DNA of 64,000 nucleotides, from the NCBI GenBank assembly GCA_016933695.1, contig JAFGAL010000020.1, positions 62,001-126,000 on the forward strand, in the 5' to 3' direction. Each line of letters begins with the position of its first letter. Position 1 is the first letter of the stretch. This document shows, piece after piece, positions 51,442 through 59,844 of this stretch. Origin of the DNA: Candidatus Zixiibacteriota bacterium. Lineage in GTDB: Bacteria > Zixibacteria > MSB-5A5 > GN15 > PGXB01. The translations under genes and the position numbers were made by a program. Below the pieces are notes generated by a model. That model searched no databases, was not told where the DNA came from, and saw only the letters and a list, made by a program, of their open reading frames with translations.

Positions 51442-52137
51442 ATGTTTATTCCGCTGAAAGATGAAAATCCGACCGTTCACAAGCCGTATGTGACCATCGG
51501 ATTGATCGTTCTCAATGCGCTGATTTACCTGTACATGTTGCCGCTTTCCCCGCAGGGATATCAGGCGTTTGTATATCAATTCGGATTGATCCCGTATGAA
51601 TTGGTGCACCTGACGGAATTGACCCCGGAGATATCCTCGCCGGTGTTATTGTCACCATTCAGCAGTATGTTTCTGCATGGCGGTTTCATGCACCTGGCGG
51701 GCAATATGCTGTATCTCTGGATTTTCGGCAACAATATCGAGGACTTCCTCGGGCCGGTCAAGTTCCTGCTGTTTTATGTTCTCTCCGGGCTGGCGGCAGC
51801 TTTTTTGTTTATCGTGTTCAGTCCCAATTCACAGATCCCGCTGGTGGGGGCGTCGGGGGCCATTGCGGGAGTCATGGGTGCGTACATTGTTCTCTTCCCC
51901 CGGGCGCGGATACTGACGCTGCTGTTTTTGTTTTATTTCATCCGATTGATTCATGTCCCCGCGTCGATTATTCTGGGATTCTGGTTCGTGTATCAACTGC
52001 TGATGTCCGGTTTTGCCTCCGGCGGTGGTGGTGTGGCCTGGCTGGCGCACGTCGGCGGATTCGCTTTTGGGTATCTGATCTTTCGCTTTTTCGCGGCCAA
52101 ACGGCGGGGCCGTGTTTCAGCTCACCATTTTCGTTAA
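51442..52137 (+). CDS. rhomboid-family intramembrane serine protease
   Basis: 231 residues with about six to seven membrane helices. The Ser-His dyad is S138 in GASGAIAGVMGAY and H203 in WLAHVGGFAFG. HGGFMHLAGNMLYLWIFGNNIED is the conserved L1/TM2 region with the HxxxN motif. A glycine-rich stretch (SGGGGVAW) precedes the catalytic histidine helix. Full family length. Follows the M23 gene by 17 bases, so one transcript. Substrates unknown. Confidence 0.93.
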   Translation: MFIPLKDENPTVHKPYVTIGLIVLNALIYLYMLPLSPQGYQAFVYQFGLIPYELVHLTELTPEISSPVLLSPFSSMFLHGGFMHLAGNMLYLWIFGNNIEDFLGPVKFLLFYVLSGLAAAFLFIVFSPNSQIPLVGASGAIAGVMGAYIVLFPRARILTLLFLFYFIRLIHVPASIILGFWFVYQLLMSGFASGGGGVAWLAHVGGFAFGYLIFRFFAAKRRGRVSAHHFR

Positions 52138-52156
52138 GCAATAAAAGACAGCGGAT

Positions 52157-52203
52157 AAAAAAAGGCCGGGTCATTCCGGATACTTACTGTCCGAATGACC
52201 CGG
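52157..52203 (-). terminator. intrinsic terminator for the minus-strand RNA
   Basis: CCGGGTCATTC (52166-52176) pairs with GAATGACCCGG (52193-52203). On the minus strand it is followed by CCTTTTTTT; on the plus strand no T-run follows. It therefore ends a leftward transcript that has no protein gene. Confidence 0.85.
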
Positions 52204-52204
52204 C

Positions 52205-52400
52205 GGTATGCGGAGAATGCGAACCGGTGGCAGGGCCTGTTTCTTCGGCTCTTCATATGCTCGCAGTTCCCCGAGTCGAGAAGCTCGACCTGAGGAATGA
52301 CTCTCGCCGTCCCAGGGGCTTGCAGGACCCCCCCATTTTGCATACGGTTAGCAACCGTTCAGGTCCGCCTTACAAATAGCCCCTCCCAGAGGCTGTGCTT
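52205..52400 (-). ncRNA. probable structured non-coding RNA, 6S RNA-like
   Basis: The minus strand can fold into one long rod. GCGGA (52368-52364) pairs with UCCGC (52214-52210); next to it GAAC-GGU pairs with ACC-G-GUUC. Then GGGUCCUG/CAGGCCC, an open central region, CGGC/GCCG, and a long apical hairpin UUCCUC..GUCGAG-CUU-CUCGAC..GGGGAA (around 52267-52298). A rod with closing stem, central bubble and apical stem of about 180 nt is the 6S RNA plan, and GAAGAGCCGAAG...ACAGGCCC resembles 6S sequences I recall. Identity is not proven. No open reading frame of note lies on either strand. Ends are approximate. Confidence 0.55.
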
Positions 52401-52556
52401 TATTTGTGTTGTGCTGATTAGGCCGAAGTGATTGTTGCACGAGGGACTGGTAAAATCACCGATGAATCGGGTTACGGATACACCAAGCCATCGTTTAAGA
52501 ACATCTGTCGGCTGTCAGTTGTGATTGTGATAATAGTATCACCGCTCTGTAAATAT

Positions 52557-52585
52557 AAAATAGCCGGAATCGCCGGTACTGTCAA
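52557..52585 (-). promoter_or_regulatory. minus-strand sigma-70 promoter for the RNA transcript
   Basis: Minus strand TTGACA at 52585-52580, 17-base spacer, TATTTT at 52562-52557. The transcript to the terminator at 52157 would be about 390 nt, longer than the folded core. Either the RNA is processed or a closer promoter exists. The interval 52404-52556 also holds the inverted repeat GTGATA-ATAG-TATCAC at 52527-52542 and no gene I can support. Confidence 0.5.
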
Positions 52586-52693
52586 GCCGAAATATGACCG
52601 CTTTGGACATTTTCGCGGAATTGCCGGACGGCTGTGGAAGCGAGAAGTCATTCCAGGTGCCATTTTGCCGGTGCCATCAACATGGATTTAGCT

Positions 52694-52721
52694 TTGCAAC
52701 TTTTTTGTTGCTTTTTATATC
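52694..52721 (+). promoter_or_regulatory. candidate promoter of mreB
   Basis: TTGCAA (52694-52699), 16-base spacer, TATATC (52716-52721). The spacer contains GCAAC-TTTTTT-GTTGC, an inverted repeat. Confidence 0.45.
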
Positions 52722-52802
52722 GCGGGGGTGTAATCTTGCGTCCAAATTGTCGACACGTAAAAAAAGGCCGATAACATCAGGAACGGCAGGTAAAGGAACA
52801 GC

Positions 52803-53831
52803 TTGGGACTCTTTGACTTTATTTCGAATGACATCGGTATAGATCTCGGCACGGCCAATACCCTGGTCTTTGTCCGGGGGCAGGGAATTGTCCTGAACGA
52901 ACCGTCGGTGGTTGCGATCGAACGTGCCACCGGAAAAGTGCTCGCGGTCGGTTCCGCCGCCAAGGAAATGCTGGGCCGGACGCCCGGTGAAATCGCCGCG
53001 ATCAGACCGCTCAAGGACGGCGTCATCGCCGATTTTGAAATCTCCGAAAAACTGCTGGCGGATTTTATCCGACGGGTAATCCGTCATAGGTACCTGATGA
53101 AACCGCGGATTGTTATCTCGGTCCCGTCAGGCATCACCGAAGTTGAAAAACGTGCGGTGCGCGATTCGGCCGAAAACGCCGGCGCCCGCGAAGTGTATCT
53201 TCTGCAGGAACCGATGGCGGCCGCGATCGGGGTCGGCCTGCCGGTGGATCAGCCGTCGGGGGTGATGGTGATCGATATCGGCGGCGGCACCTCGGAAATC
53301 GCCGTTATCGCCTTGCACGGTATTGTCAACAATATTTCGATTCGTATCGCCGGTGATGAACTCAACGAAGCGATCGTCATGTATCTGAAAAAGAATTACA
53401 ATCTGCTGATCGGGGAGTTGACCGCGGAAGAGATTAAAATTCGGATCGGGTCGGCGTTTCCGCTGGAAAAAGAGTTGTCGATGGAAATCAAGGGGCGTGA
53501 TCTGGTGGCCGGTGTGCCGAAAAATCTCAAGCTGTCATCGGTTCAGGTCCGGGAGGCCTTGGTGGAGCCGATCGACCGGATTGTCGAGGCGGTTCGTCAA
53601 TCGCTGGAAAAAACCCCTCCGGAGCTGGCATCCGATATTCTCGATCGGGGGATAATACTCACCGGCGGCGGGGCGTTATTGCGCGGGCTGGATCGTCGAT
53701 TGCGCCAGGAAACGAATTTGCCGGTTAATGTTGCCGAGGACCCGCTGACCTGTGTCGTTCGCGGAACAGGTAAAGTGTTGGAAAACTTGCAGTTATATTC
53801 GAAAGTGCTGGTCAAGAGCCGGCCGGATTAA
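52803..53831 (+). CDS. mreB: rod shape-determining protein MreB
   Basis: 342 residues from TTG 52803 (AAGGA 6 bases upstream; no ATG fits the conserved start). Actin-fold filament that organises cell-wall elongation at the inner membrane. Phosphate-1 motif [16 protein letters not shown], connecting region [12 protein letters not shown], phosphate-2 [14 protein letters not shown] and adenosine motif [17 protein letters not shown]. The N-terminal [10 protein letters not shown] can form the short amphipathic membrane helix. mreC, mreD and rodA, usually adjacent, are absent here; a terminator follows, so mreB is transcribed alone. Confidence 0.97.
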   Translation: MGLFDFISNDIGIDLGTANTLVFVRGQGIVLNEPSVVAIERATGKVLAVGSAAKEMLGRTPGEIAAIRPLKDGVIADFEISEKLLADFIRRVIRHRYLMKPRIVISVPSGITEVEKRAVRDSAENAGAREVYLLQEPMAAAIGVGLPVDQPSGVMVIDIGGGTSEIAVIALHGIVNNISIRIAGDELNEAIVMYLKKNYNLLIGELTAEEIKIRIGSAFPLEKELSMEIKGRDLVAGVPKNLKLSSVQVREALVEPIDRIVEAVRQSLEKTPPELASDILDRGIILTGGGALLRGLDRRLRQETNLPVNVAEDPLTCVVRGTGKVLENLQLYSKVLVKSRPD

Positions 53832-53856
53832 CCGCGTGGCGGCCGAAAAGAAACAC

Positions 53857-53889
53857 AGGGCATGATACCATATCTGCCCTTTTTTTTTT
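53857..53889 (+). terminator. intrinsic terminator after mreB
   Basis: AGGGCA (53857-53862) / TGCCCT (53875-53880) with a 12-base loop, followed by nine T. Confidence 0.85.
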
Positions 53890-53935
53890 CGTCTTTTTGG
53901 GGGACGGTGTGTCAAAGGAATAGCACTGGGGAAAT

Positions 53936-54475
53936 ATGGAACTGGACGAAAAGACACTGGTTGCCCAGGCCCAGGCCGGCGACCGAAAAGCATTTGACGC
54001 ACTGGTTAGAGAGAATAAAGACAAGATGTTTGCCCTGCTTTACAAAATGACCGCCGATCGCGAAACCGCGCTGGATCTGCTTCAGGAGACCTTCCTGACG
54101 GCATACAAACGACTCGCGGATTTTCGCGGAGAAGCCGGGTTTTCCAGCTGGCTGTATCGGATTGCGACCAACAAAGCGCTCAATCATATCCGGCGGGGCA
54201 AAATTGTATCGTTTTTATCGTTCGGTCGGGTTCCTCAGGCGGAACCCGCGTATGTCATGAAAGACCGGCTCGAGAATACGCAACTGCAGAAAGCATTGGC
54301 GAAGGCTCAGGCGGAACTTCCGCCCAAGCAGAAGATGGTGTTCCATCTGCGCTTTCACGAGGAATTGCCCTTTGCCGAAATTGCCACCATTCTCGGGAAA
54401 AGTGAATCGACGGTGAAAACCAATTATCAACGGGCGGTGGAAAAACTTCGCGACCGCCTCAGGGAGTTTAAATAA
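53936..54475 (+). CDS. ECF-type RNA polymerase sigma factor
   Basis: 179 residues. Region 2: AFDALVRENKDKMFALLYKMTADRETALDLLQETFLTAYKRLADFRGEAGFSSWLYRIATNKALNHIRR (the DLLQETFL and W-L-Y-R-I-A-N elements are standard). Region 4: KALAKAQAELPPKQKMVFHLRFHEELPFAEIATILGKSESTVKTNYQRAVEKLRDRL. The linker is short and region 3 absent, as in group 4 sigmas. GGGGAAAT precedes ATG 53936. Followed by a single-pass membrane protein and two Spy-like proteins, the layout of a sensor-controlled ECF operon. Confidence 0.95.
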   Translation: MELDEKTLVAQAQAGDRKAFDALVRENKDKMFALLYKMTADRETALDLLQETFLTAYKRLADFRGEAGFSSWLYRIATNKALNHIRRGKIVSFLSFGRVPQAEPAYVMKDRLENTQLQKALAKAQAELPPKQKMVFHLRFHEELPFAEIATILGKSESTVKTNYQRAVEKLRDRLREFK

Positions 54476-54478
54476 GTC

Positions 54479-54997
54479 ATGAAACGGGAAGAGGAAAACC
54501 GGGAGCTGTTGCACAAGTTCGGTCGACTCGCCGATGATGCCGAATCGGTTGGCGAGGTGCCGGACGATCTGCTGAAGCTGGAAGGGGTCCTGCGCGACAT
54601 GGAAACCGCGCCGTTGACCGCTACTGCGTCCTCCCGCCTGATGGCTGATTTGAACGACAGCATCGACCGACTGGAACAGCAGGCCCACGGCTGGAATCGT
54701 TTTGGCATTCGCTACGGCATCTCACTGGCGGCGATTCTGCTTCTGGTGGGTATTTCCATGATGAGTCTGGGGCCGGTCGACTATTACTCCGCCGACGTGA
54801 ATTACCTGACCCGGGTCTATTATGAAGAAATGGATTCGGTCAGCACCGAAATCCTCGGAGCGGAGTATTTCGACAATGTGGTCAACGCCTACCTGTGGCA
54901 TAACGGCACGGGGACGATCGACGAGGTGGTCGGCGATTTGACGACCGAGGAGTACGAGTATCTCAAGAACAATCTGCAGGTTGGAGATATATTATGA
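54479..54997 (+). CDS. putative anti-sigma factor, single-pass membrane protein
   Basis: 172 residues, no recognised domain. Residues 1-75 are charged and helical and would face the cytoplasm; one membrane helix lies at about 79-97 (YGISLAAILLLVGISMMSL). About 75 acidic, tyrosine-rich residues then face the periplasm (DYYSADVNYLTRVYYEEMDSV). Its position 3 bases after an ECF sigma gene and its topology are those of anti-sigma factors, but it lacks the ZAS zinc motif. The function is inferred from context only. Overlaps the next gene by 4 bases (ATGA). Confidence 0.7.
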   Translation: MKREEENRELLHKFGRLADDAESVGEVPDDLLKLEGVLRDMETAPLTATASSRLMADLNDSIDRLEQQAHGWNRFGIRYGISLAAILLLVGISMMSLGPVDYYSADVNYLTRVYYEEMDSVSTEILGAEYFDNVVNAYLWHNGTGTIDEVVGDLTTEEYEYLKNNLQVGDIL

Positions 54998-55524
54998 AAC
55001 GGAAATCAGTTGTAATGGTGATGGTGTTGCTGGCCATGTGCTGGATGAGCGATACGCTTCAGGCACAGCCGGGACCACCCGATGCATCGCCCCCGGACGG
55101 GATGCCGATGCCGCAGATGAAGGATCTGGAAAACCTGCGACTGCTGAAGTTGCTGGACGTTCTCGATCTGACCGAGGAACAATCCCCGGCGTTCATTGCG
55201 GCTTTTAGTCAATTCCGGAAAGACGGCAACGAGCTTCGTGAAGCGGTCGACGCGGAAGTCGACACGCTGACCGAAATGTTGAAAGCCGAACCGCCCGATG
55301 AGATCAAAATCGGCGAGCGGGTCAGGAGTATCGACCGGTTGCGCGTCCGCAGGGAACAAAGCGTGGAGGCATTCCACAAAGAGGCCGCCGAGATTTTAAC
55401 CCCGGTGCAACTGGGGCGGATGGTGGCTTTTGAGTTGCGCTTTGACCGGGAATTGATCGAACGTATCCGCGGATTCAGGGGTGGCCGGAGAGGATCGAAG
55501 TCACCGGGGACTGACGATTTTTGA
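54994..55524 (+). CDS. Spy/CpxP-like periplasmic protein, first copy
   Basis: 176 residues. Signal peptide MKRKSVVMVMVLLAMCWMSDTLQA, then a proline/methionine-rich spacer (PPDASPPDGMPMPQM). A helical region has two LTxxQ-like elements: LDLTEEQSPAFIAAFSQFRKD and ILTPVQLGRMVAFELRFDREL. Long antiparallel helices of this kind form the cradle dimers of Spy, CpxP and CnrX. Methionine and acidic residues could bind metal. Translationally coupled to the putative anti-sigma gene. Confidence 0.78.
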   Translation: MKRKSVVMVMVLLAMCWMSDTLQAQPGPPDASPPDGMPMPQMKDLENLRLLKLLDVLDLTEEQSPAFIAAFSQFRKDGNELREAVDAEVDTLTEMLKAEPPDEIKIGERVRSIDRLRVRREQSVEAFHKEAAEILTPVQLGRMVAFELRFDRELIERIRGFRGGRRGSKSPGTDDF

Positions 55525-55547
55525 CAACAAATGAGGAGGTAGTTACC

Positions 55548-56114
55548 ATGAGACGCAGTCTATTCTTTACCGCCGTGACGATTCTGATCGTTGCCTCTGT
55601 TGCCGTTGCCAATCCCGGTCAGCGGGGGCAGAGGAACGGTCCGGGTGACGGTATGTGCCAGCGGGGCGACACTGGTCCCAGGGGCGGCGGTTTCGGAGAC
55701 GGTGGAATGAGAATCGGCATGCTTCTGGCGATGGCCGATGAAATCGGTCTCGATCAGAAACAGAAAGGCCAATTGATTAATCTGCATCAGCAGTTCGGCC
55801 TTCAGCGAATCGAAATGAAAGCCGGTCTGGACAAGGCCGAATTCAATCTGCAACACCTGCGCATGACCGATGCGTCCGAAGGCGCCGTTCTCGCCGCGAT
55901 GGACGAGGTCGGTGAGTTGCGGACCGAAATGCAGAAAATTCGCTATCAGCATCGTCAGAAGGTCAAAGATGTGCTGACGGCTGAACAGACAGAGAAACTT
56001 ACCGTGTTAATGAAAGAACGCCGGCCGATGAACGGGCAGGGATTTCGTGGCGATGGCCAACGTCAGGATGATCCGCCCGATGCTCCCCGTGGCGCGGGTC
56101 GGCGTGGTTGGTAA
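55548..56114 (+). CDS. Spy/CpxP-like periplasmic protein, second copy
   Basis: 188 residues from ATG 55548; GAGGAGG at 55533-55539 settles the start over ATG 55521. Signal peptide MRRSLFFTAVTILIVASVAVA, a glycine-rich linker (GQRGQRNGPGDGMCQRGDTGPRGGGFGDGG) and the helical core LLAMADEIGLDQKQKGQLINLHQQFGLQRIEMKAGLDKAEFNLQHLRM. The LTAEQTEKLTVLMKERR element lies near the end, followed by a basic GR-rich tail. Family members act as chaperones or metal/stress sensors. Last gene before a strong terminator. Confidence 0.82.
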   Translation: MRRSLFFTAVTILIVASVAVANPGQRGQRNGPGDGMCQRGDTGPRGGGFGDGGMRIGMLLAMADEIGLDQKQKGQLINLHQQFGLQRIEMKAGLDKAEFNLQHLRMTDASEGAVLAAMDEVGELRTEMQKIRYQHRQKVKDVLTAEQTEKLTVLMKERRPMNGQGFRGDGQRQDDPPDAPRGAGRRGW

Positions 56115-56146
56115 ATAGCATTCCCCCAGTGCGATACCAACAAAAA

Positions 56147-56175
56147 AAGGCAGACGAATATTGTCTGCCTTTTTA
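56147..56175 (+). terminator. intrinsic terminator of the ECF sigma operon
   Basis: AAGGCAGAC (56147-56155) / GTCTGCCTT (56163-56171), 7-base loop, then TTT. Confidence 0.9.
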
Positions 56176-56213
56176 CATTTCTTACAATTTCGGGCCTGTC
56201 ATTATGGCAGGCC

Positions 56214-56242
56214 TTGACATTTTGCTCTCATCGCATTAACAT
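56214..56242 (+). promoter_or_regulatory. sigma-70-type promoter of rnr
   Basis: TTGACA at 56214-56219, 17-base spacer, TAACAT at 56237-56242, only 7 bases before ATG 56249. The mRNA would be leaderless or nearly so, which fits the absence of a ribosome site there. Confidence 0.6.
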
Positions 56243-56248
56243 CGTAGT

Positions 56249-58417
56249 ATGTCAATTGAAACACATTTTATAATCGATTATTTGTCCTACAAAGCCAAGC
56301 GCCCGCTTAAAATCAAAGAGCTGGCTTCGGAACTGCGGATTTCCAGCAAGGACTACCCGTCCTTTCGGCGGCTGGTGAAGCAGTTACTGGACGAGGGCAA
56401 GCTGGTCAACCTTCGCCGCGGACGAATCGGCGTCCCATCGGAATTGAATCTGGTCGTCGGTGAAATTTCAATTTCCAAAACCGGGATCGGCACCCTGATT
56501 TCCGAATCAGGAGAATCAATTGTAGTCCCGGCGCCGAATCTTTCGACCGCACTCGATGGCGACAAGGTAATGGTCCGGGTCGGCGGAACGGTGGAGAATC
56601 AGCTCAGCGGGAAAGTGATCAAAGTATTAGAGCGATCACAGAAGAATATCGTGGGGATTTTTCATCACGGAAAGCATTTCCATTTCGTGGAGCCGGACAA
56701 GAAACGCATCCACCGCGACATTTACATCCCCAAGGCATTATCGAAAAACGCTCAGGACGGCGAACGGGTGGTCGTGCGAATCACCGAATGGGATGAACCG
56801 TATCGCAATCCCGAAGGCGAGGTGGTCGAGCGTCTGGGCGTACCCGGCAAACCGGGGGTCGATTTACTGACGGTTATCAAAACGTATAATCTGCCGGATG
56901 AATTTCCGTCGGAGGTGATGGCCGAGGCGGAAAAAGTCGGGGTATGGTTCAATGACAAAGAGATGAGTCGTCGCCGTGATTTCTCGAAAGAAGTCATATA
57001 CACGATCGATCCTTTCGATGCCAGGGATTTCGATGACGCCGTGACCGTGTCGAAAACCGACAAGGGGTATCGTCTGGGCGTGTTTATCGCCGATGTGTCG
57101 CATTTCGTTCGAGACGATACCGCGCTCGACCGCGAGGCGTTCAATCGCGGCAACTCGGTATATCTTCCCGGCAAAGTCATCCCGATGCTTCCGGAGCAGT
57201 TATCGAACGATCTCTGTTCGCTTAAGCCGAATCGCCGTCGTCTGGCGTATGCCGTGCTGATGAATTTTGCCAGGAACGGCAAAATGCTCGACTGGGAAAT
57301 TGTCGAAGCGGTAATCAAATCGCGGGCGCGCCTGACCTATGAGGATGTACAGGAGTATTTCAATACCGGCGAGATCACTCCGCATCTGAAACGAGTGGCC
57401 GCCAATCTCACCGTGGCCCGTGAACTGGCACAGGTTTTACTGAAATGCCGGATGCAGGAAGGGTCGCTGGATTTCGATCTGCCGGAGGCCAAGGTGGTGC
57501 TGAACAAGGCCGGCGAGGTGATCGAGCTGGGCAGTCGGGTGCGTCTGGAATCGCATCGACTGGTTGAGGAATTCATGCTGGCGGCCAATCGCGCCGTGGC
57601 GCTGGACGTCTTTCGAAAAGGACACAAATTCCTGTACCGGGTGCATGACCGGCCGGACATGGAAAAACTCGAGGCGTTTTCGCTTCTGGTCGGCCGTCTG
57701 GGATACAAGTTCCCGGTGTCGCCGAATATGAAGCCGCTTCAGTTCTCGCGCTTTTTGGACAAGATCAAAGGCCGGCCGGAGGAGGAACTGCTTAACGAGT
57801 TGATGTTGCGATCAATGAAAAAAGCGGTGTATCAGCCCCGGGATATCGGGCATTTCGGCCTGGCGTTTACGCATTACACGCATTTCACCTCACCCATCCG
57901 CCGGTATCCCGATTTAATGGTGCATCGTTTGTTGAAGATACTGGCGAAGGGACGCTATCCGGCGAATCTGGACAAGCGGCTTGACGGCATTCTCAGTAAT
58001 GTCGGGTATCACTGTTCCGATTCGGAGCGCACCGCCGAGGCCGCCGAGCGTGACGCGATCAAGATCAAACAGGTGCAGTTCATGGCGCGTCGGGTCGGCG
58101 ACCGCTACGAAGGCGTCATTTCCGGCGTTCTCAGTTTCGGTTTTTTTGTCCGCCTGCATGATACCGGTGTCGAGGGGATGGTGCGTCTGTCCAGTCTCGA
58201 TGATGACTATTATCACTTCGATGAAAGCAATTACCGTCTGGTCGGCCGTCGCACCGGGCGGGTGTTCCGGCTCGGCGATCCGGTTTCGGTGGGCGTTCTG
58301 TCGGTCGATCCGGTGCGCAGTGAAATCGATCTGTTTCTGGTCGACGAAATGAAAGCCAAGCCGGAAGGCCGTCGCAAATCGCGCGATAAAAAACGCGGCA
58401 GTCGGAGAAAACGATGA
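56249..58417 (+). CDS. rnr: ribonuclease R (RNB-family 3'-5' exoribonuclease)
   Basis: 722 residues. An N-terminal winged helix (KRPLKIKELASELRISSKDYPSFRRLVKQLLDEGKLVNLRRGRIGVP) is followed by cold-shock domains and the RNB catalytic domain with IDPFDARDFDDAV (the aspartate cluster binding metal) and DVSHFVRDDTALDREAFNRGNSVYLPGKVIPMLPEQLS. A C-terminal S1 domain (DRYEGVISGVLSFGFFVRLHDTGVEGMV) and a basic tail KSRDKKRGSRRKR complete it. Degrades structured RNA and takes part in tmRNA and rRNA quality control. The 3' end overlaps the next gene by 4 bases. Confidence 0.97.
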   Translation: MSIETHFIIDYLSYKAKRPLKIKELASELRISSKDYPSFRRLVKQLLDEGKLVNLRRGRIGVPSELNLVVGEISISKTGIGTLISESGESIVVPAPNLSTALDGDKVMVRVGGTVENQLSGKVIKVLERSQKNIVGIFHHGKHFHFVEPDKKRIHRDIYIPKALSKNAQDGERVVVRITEWDEPYRNPEGEVVERLGVPGKPGVDLLTVIKTYNLPDEFPSEVMAEAEKVGVWFNDKEMSRRRDFSKEVIYTIDPFDARDFDDAVTVSKTDKGYRLGVFIADVSHFVRDDTALDREAFNRGNSVYLPGKVIPMLPEQLSNDLCSLKPNRRRLAYAVLMNFARNGKMLDWEIVEAVIKSRARLTYEDVQEYFNTGEITPHLKRVAANLTVARELAQVLLKCRMQEGSLDFDLPEAKVVLNKAGEVIELGSRVRLESHRLVEEFMLAANRAVALDVFRKGHKFLYRVHDRPDMEKLEAFSLLVGRLGYKFPVSPNMKPLQFSRFLDKIKGRPEEELLNELMLRSMKKAVYQPRDIGHFGLAFTHYTHFTSPIRRYPDLMVHRLLKILAKGRYPANLDKRLDGILSNVGYHCSDSERTAEAAERDAIKIKQVQFMARRVGDRYEGVISGVLSFGFFVRLHDTGVEGMVRLSSLDDDYYHFDESNYRLVGRRTGRVFRLGDPVSVGVLSVDPVRSEIDLFLVDEMKAKPEGRRKSRDKKRGSRRKR

Positions 58418-59844
58418 AACGCAATGTCCTGGTCGTGGCCAGGCCGGCGGATTCGTCACGGCAGTACGATTTCGCCACGGTGCTGGCCCCCTTGGGAGAA
58501 ACGGTGACCGAGTGGTCGCTGGTCAGTACCATCCTGAAAGAACGTCATGTCGATCTGATTCTGGTCGATGATTTCTTTCCCGGCATCACCCGCGCGGTTA
58601 TCCGCCGGGTGCGGATGCGCGCGCCGCTGGCCGACGTGTGGCTGGTAACCACAGGCCGCAATAGACGAGATAATGAGGATTTGTTCGACGGGGTTATCAT
58701 TGTCGACGGCGGTCATGAGGAAGTTTCGAAAAAGGTCACGCGTATTCTGTACTTGAAATCTCTGCTCGATAAATTTAACATGGTCGGCCGCTCGGAAAAA
58801 ATGAAACTGGTGGCGGAAACAATCGAGCGAATCGCGCCGACCGATATATCGGCGTTGATCGTCGGTCCGTCGGGAAGCGGCAAGGAACTTGTATCGCGGG
58901 CTATTCATAAACATTCCCGGCGTGCCGAGAAACCCCTGGTCGCGGTCAACTGCGGGGCGCTGGCCGAGGGGGTACTGGAATCGGAATTGTTCGGGCACGA
59001 GAAGGGCGCGTTTACCGGATCGGTCGGCCGGCGGGAGGGATTGTTCCGGCAGGCCGACGGCGGAACGATTTTTCTTGATGAAATCGGCGAAACCAAACCG
59101 GACATGCAGGTGAAGCTGTTGCGCGTTCTCGAGGACGGCATCTATTACCCGGTGGGAAGCGATCATCCGGTGCGGGTCGACGTGCGCGTGATTGCCGCGA
59201 CCAACCGCGATCTGGACGAAGCGATTCGGGACGGGGTGTTTCGCGATGATCTGTATTATCGTCTGGGCGTGGTCAAGATCGTCCTGTCGCCGTTGTTCGA
59301 ACGTCCCGGCGATGTGCTTCCGCTTTTGTGCACTTTCGCGAGAAAAGAAGGCGTTGCGGGATTTTCGGAGGGGGCAATCGATTTACTGACGCGTTATGAC
59401 TGGCCCGGGAACGTGCGCCAACTGCGCAATTTCGTGACGCGCATGGGGGCGATGTCTCAGGACCGCGAAATCTCATCGGCCGATGTCGAACGGTACCTGG
59501 CCGAGCAGGGAATGAAGCAGAAACAACTGCCGGTGGTAACCGGGCATACCTCGGAAGAAGCCGGGCATGAGTTGATCTATCACGCCTTATTGCAATTGGG
59601 CAGTGAAATCAAAATGCTCCGGGAGTTGATCCTGTCCAATCTTCCGGCCGGGCACGATTTCGAGGCGGAACCGGACCTGCGCGACCGGGAATCGAAATCC
59701 GACGCCTCCATCAAAGATATGGAGCGGGAATTGATCGCCGCCGCATTGCGGGCCACCGGGGGCAATCGCAAGGAGGCCGCCGCGCGGCTCGGGATCGGTG
59801 AACGAACGCTGTATCGTAAACTGAAACTATACAATCTCAATTGA
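58414..59844 (+). CDS. sigma-54 activator-like regulator with pseudo-receiver and altered GAFTGA loop
   Basis: 476 residues. N-terminal ~120 residues look receiver-like (DLILVDDFFPGITRAVIRRVR), but the acidic pair after strand 1 is missing (VLVVARPAD), so phosphorylation is doubtful. AAA+ domain: Walker A GPSGSGKE at 151-158, Walker B FLDEIGE (D222, E223), and the sigma-54 contact loop reads GAFTGS (198-203) instead of GAFTGA. A ~60-residue insert precedes a Fis-type HTH (GGNRKEAAARLGIGERTLYRKLKLYNLN). Probably a transcription factor; whether it still uses sigma-54 is uncertain. Coupled to rnr and to the next gene by 4-base overlaps. Confidence 0.85.
   Translation: MKRNVLVVARPADSSRQYDFATVLAPLGETVTEWSLVSTILKERHVDLILVDDFFPGITRAVIRRVRMRAPLADVWLVTTGRNRRDNEDLFDGVIIVDGGHEEVSKKVTRILYLKSLLDKFNMVGRSEKMKLVAETIERIAPTDISALIVGPSGSGKELVSRAIHKHSRRAEKPLVAVNCGALAEGVLESELFGHEKGAFTGSVGRREGLFRQADGGTIFLDEIGETKPDMQVKLLRVLEDGIYYPVGSDHPVRVDVRVIAATNRDLDEAIRDGVFRDDLYYRLGVVKIVLSPLFERPGDVLPLLCTFARKEGVAGFSEGAIDLLTRYDWPGNVRQLRNFVTRMGAMSQDREISSADVERYLAEQGMKQKQLPVVTGHTSEEAGHELIYHALLQLGSEIKMLRELILSNLPAGHDFEAEPDLRDRESKSDASIKDMERELIAAALRATGGNRKEAAARLGIGERTLYRKLKLYNLN

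Noticed and set aside
52214-52250. T-arm-like GGTTCGCATTC on the minus strand, considered as a tRNA or tmRNA end
   Set aside because: Flanking bases do not form a T-stem, no acceptor stem or CCA is present, and no other tRNA arms can be placed.
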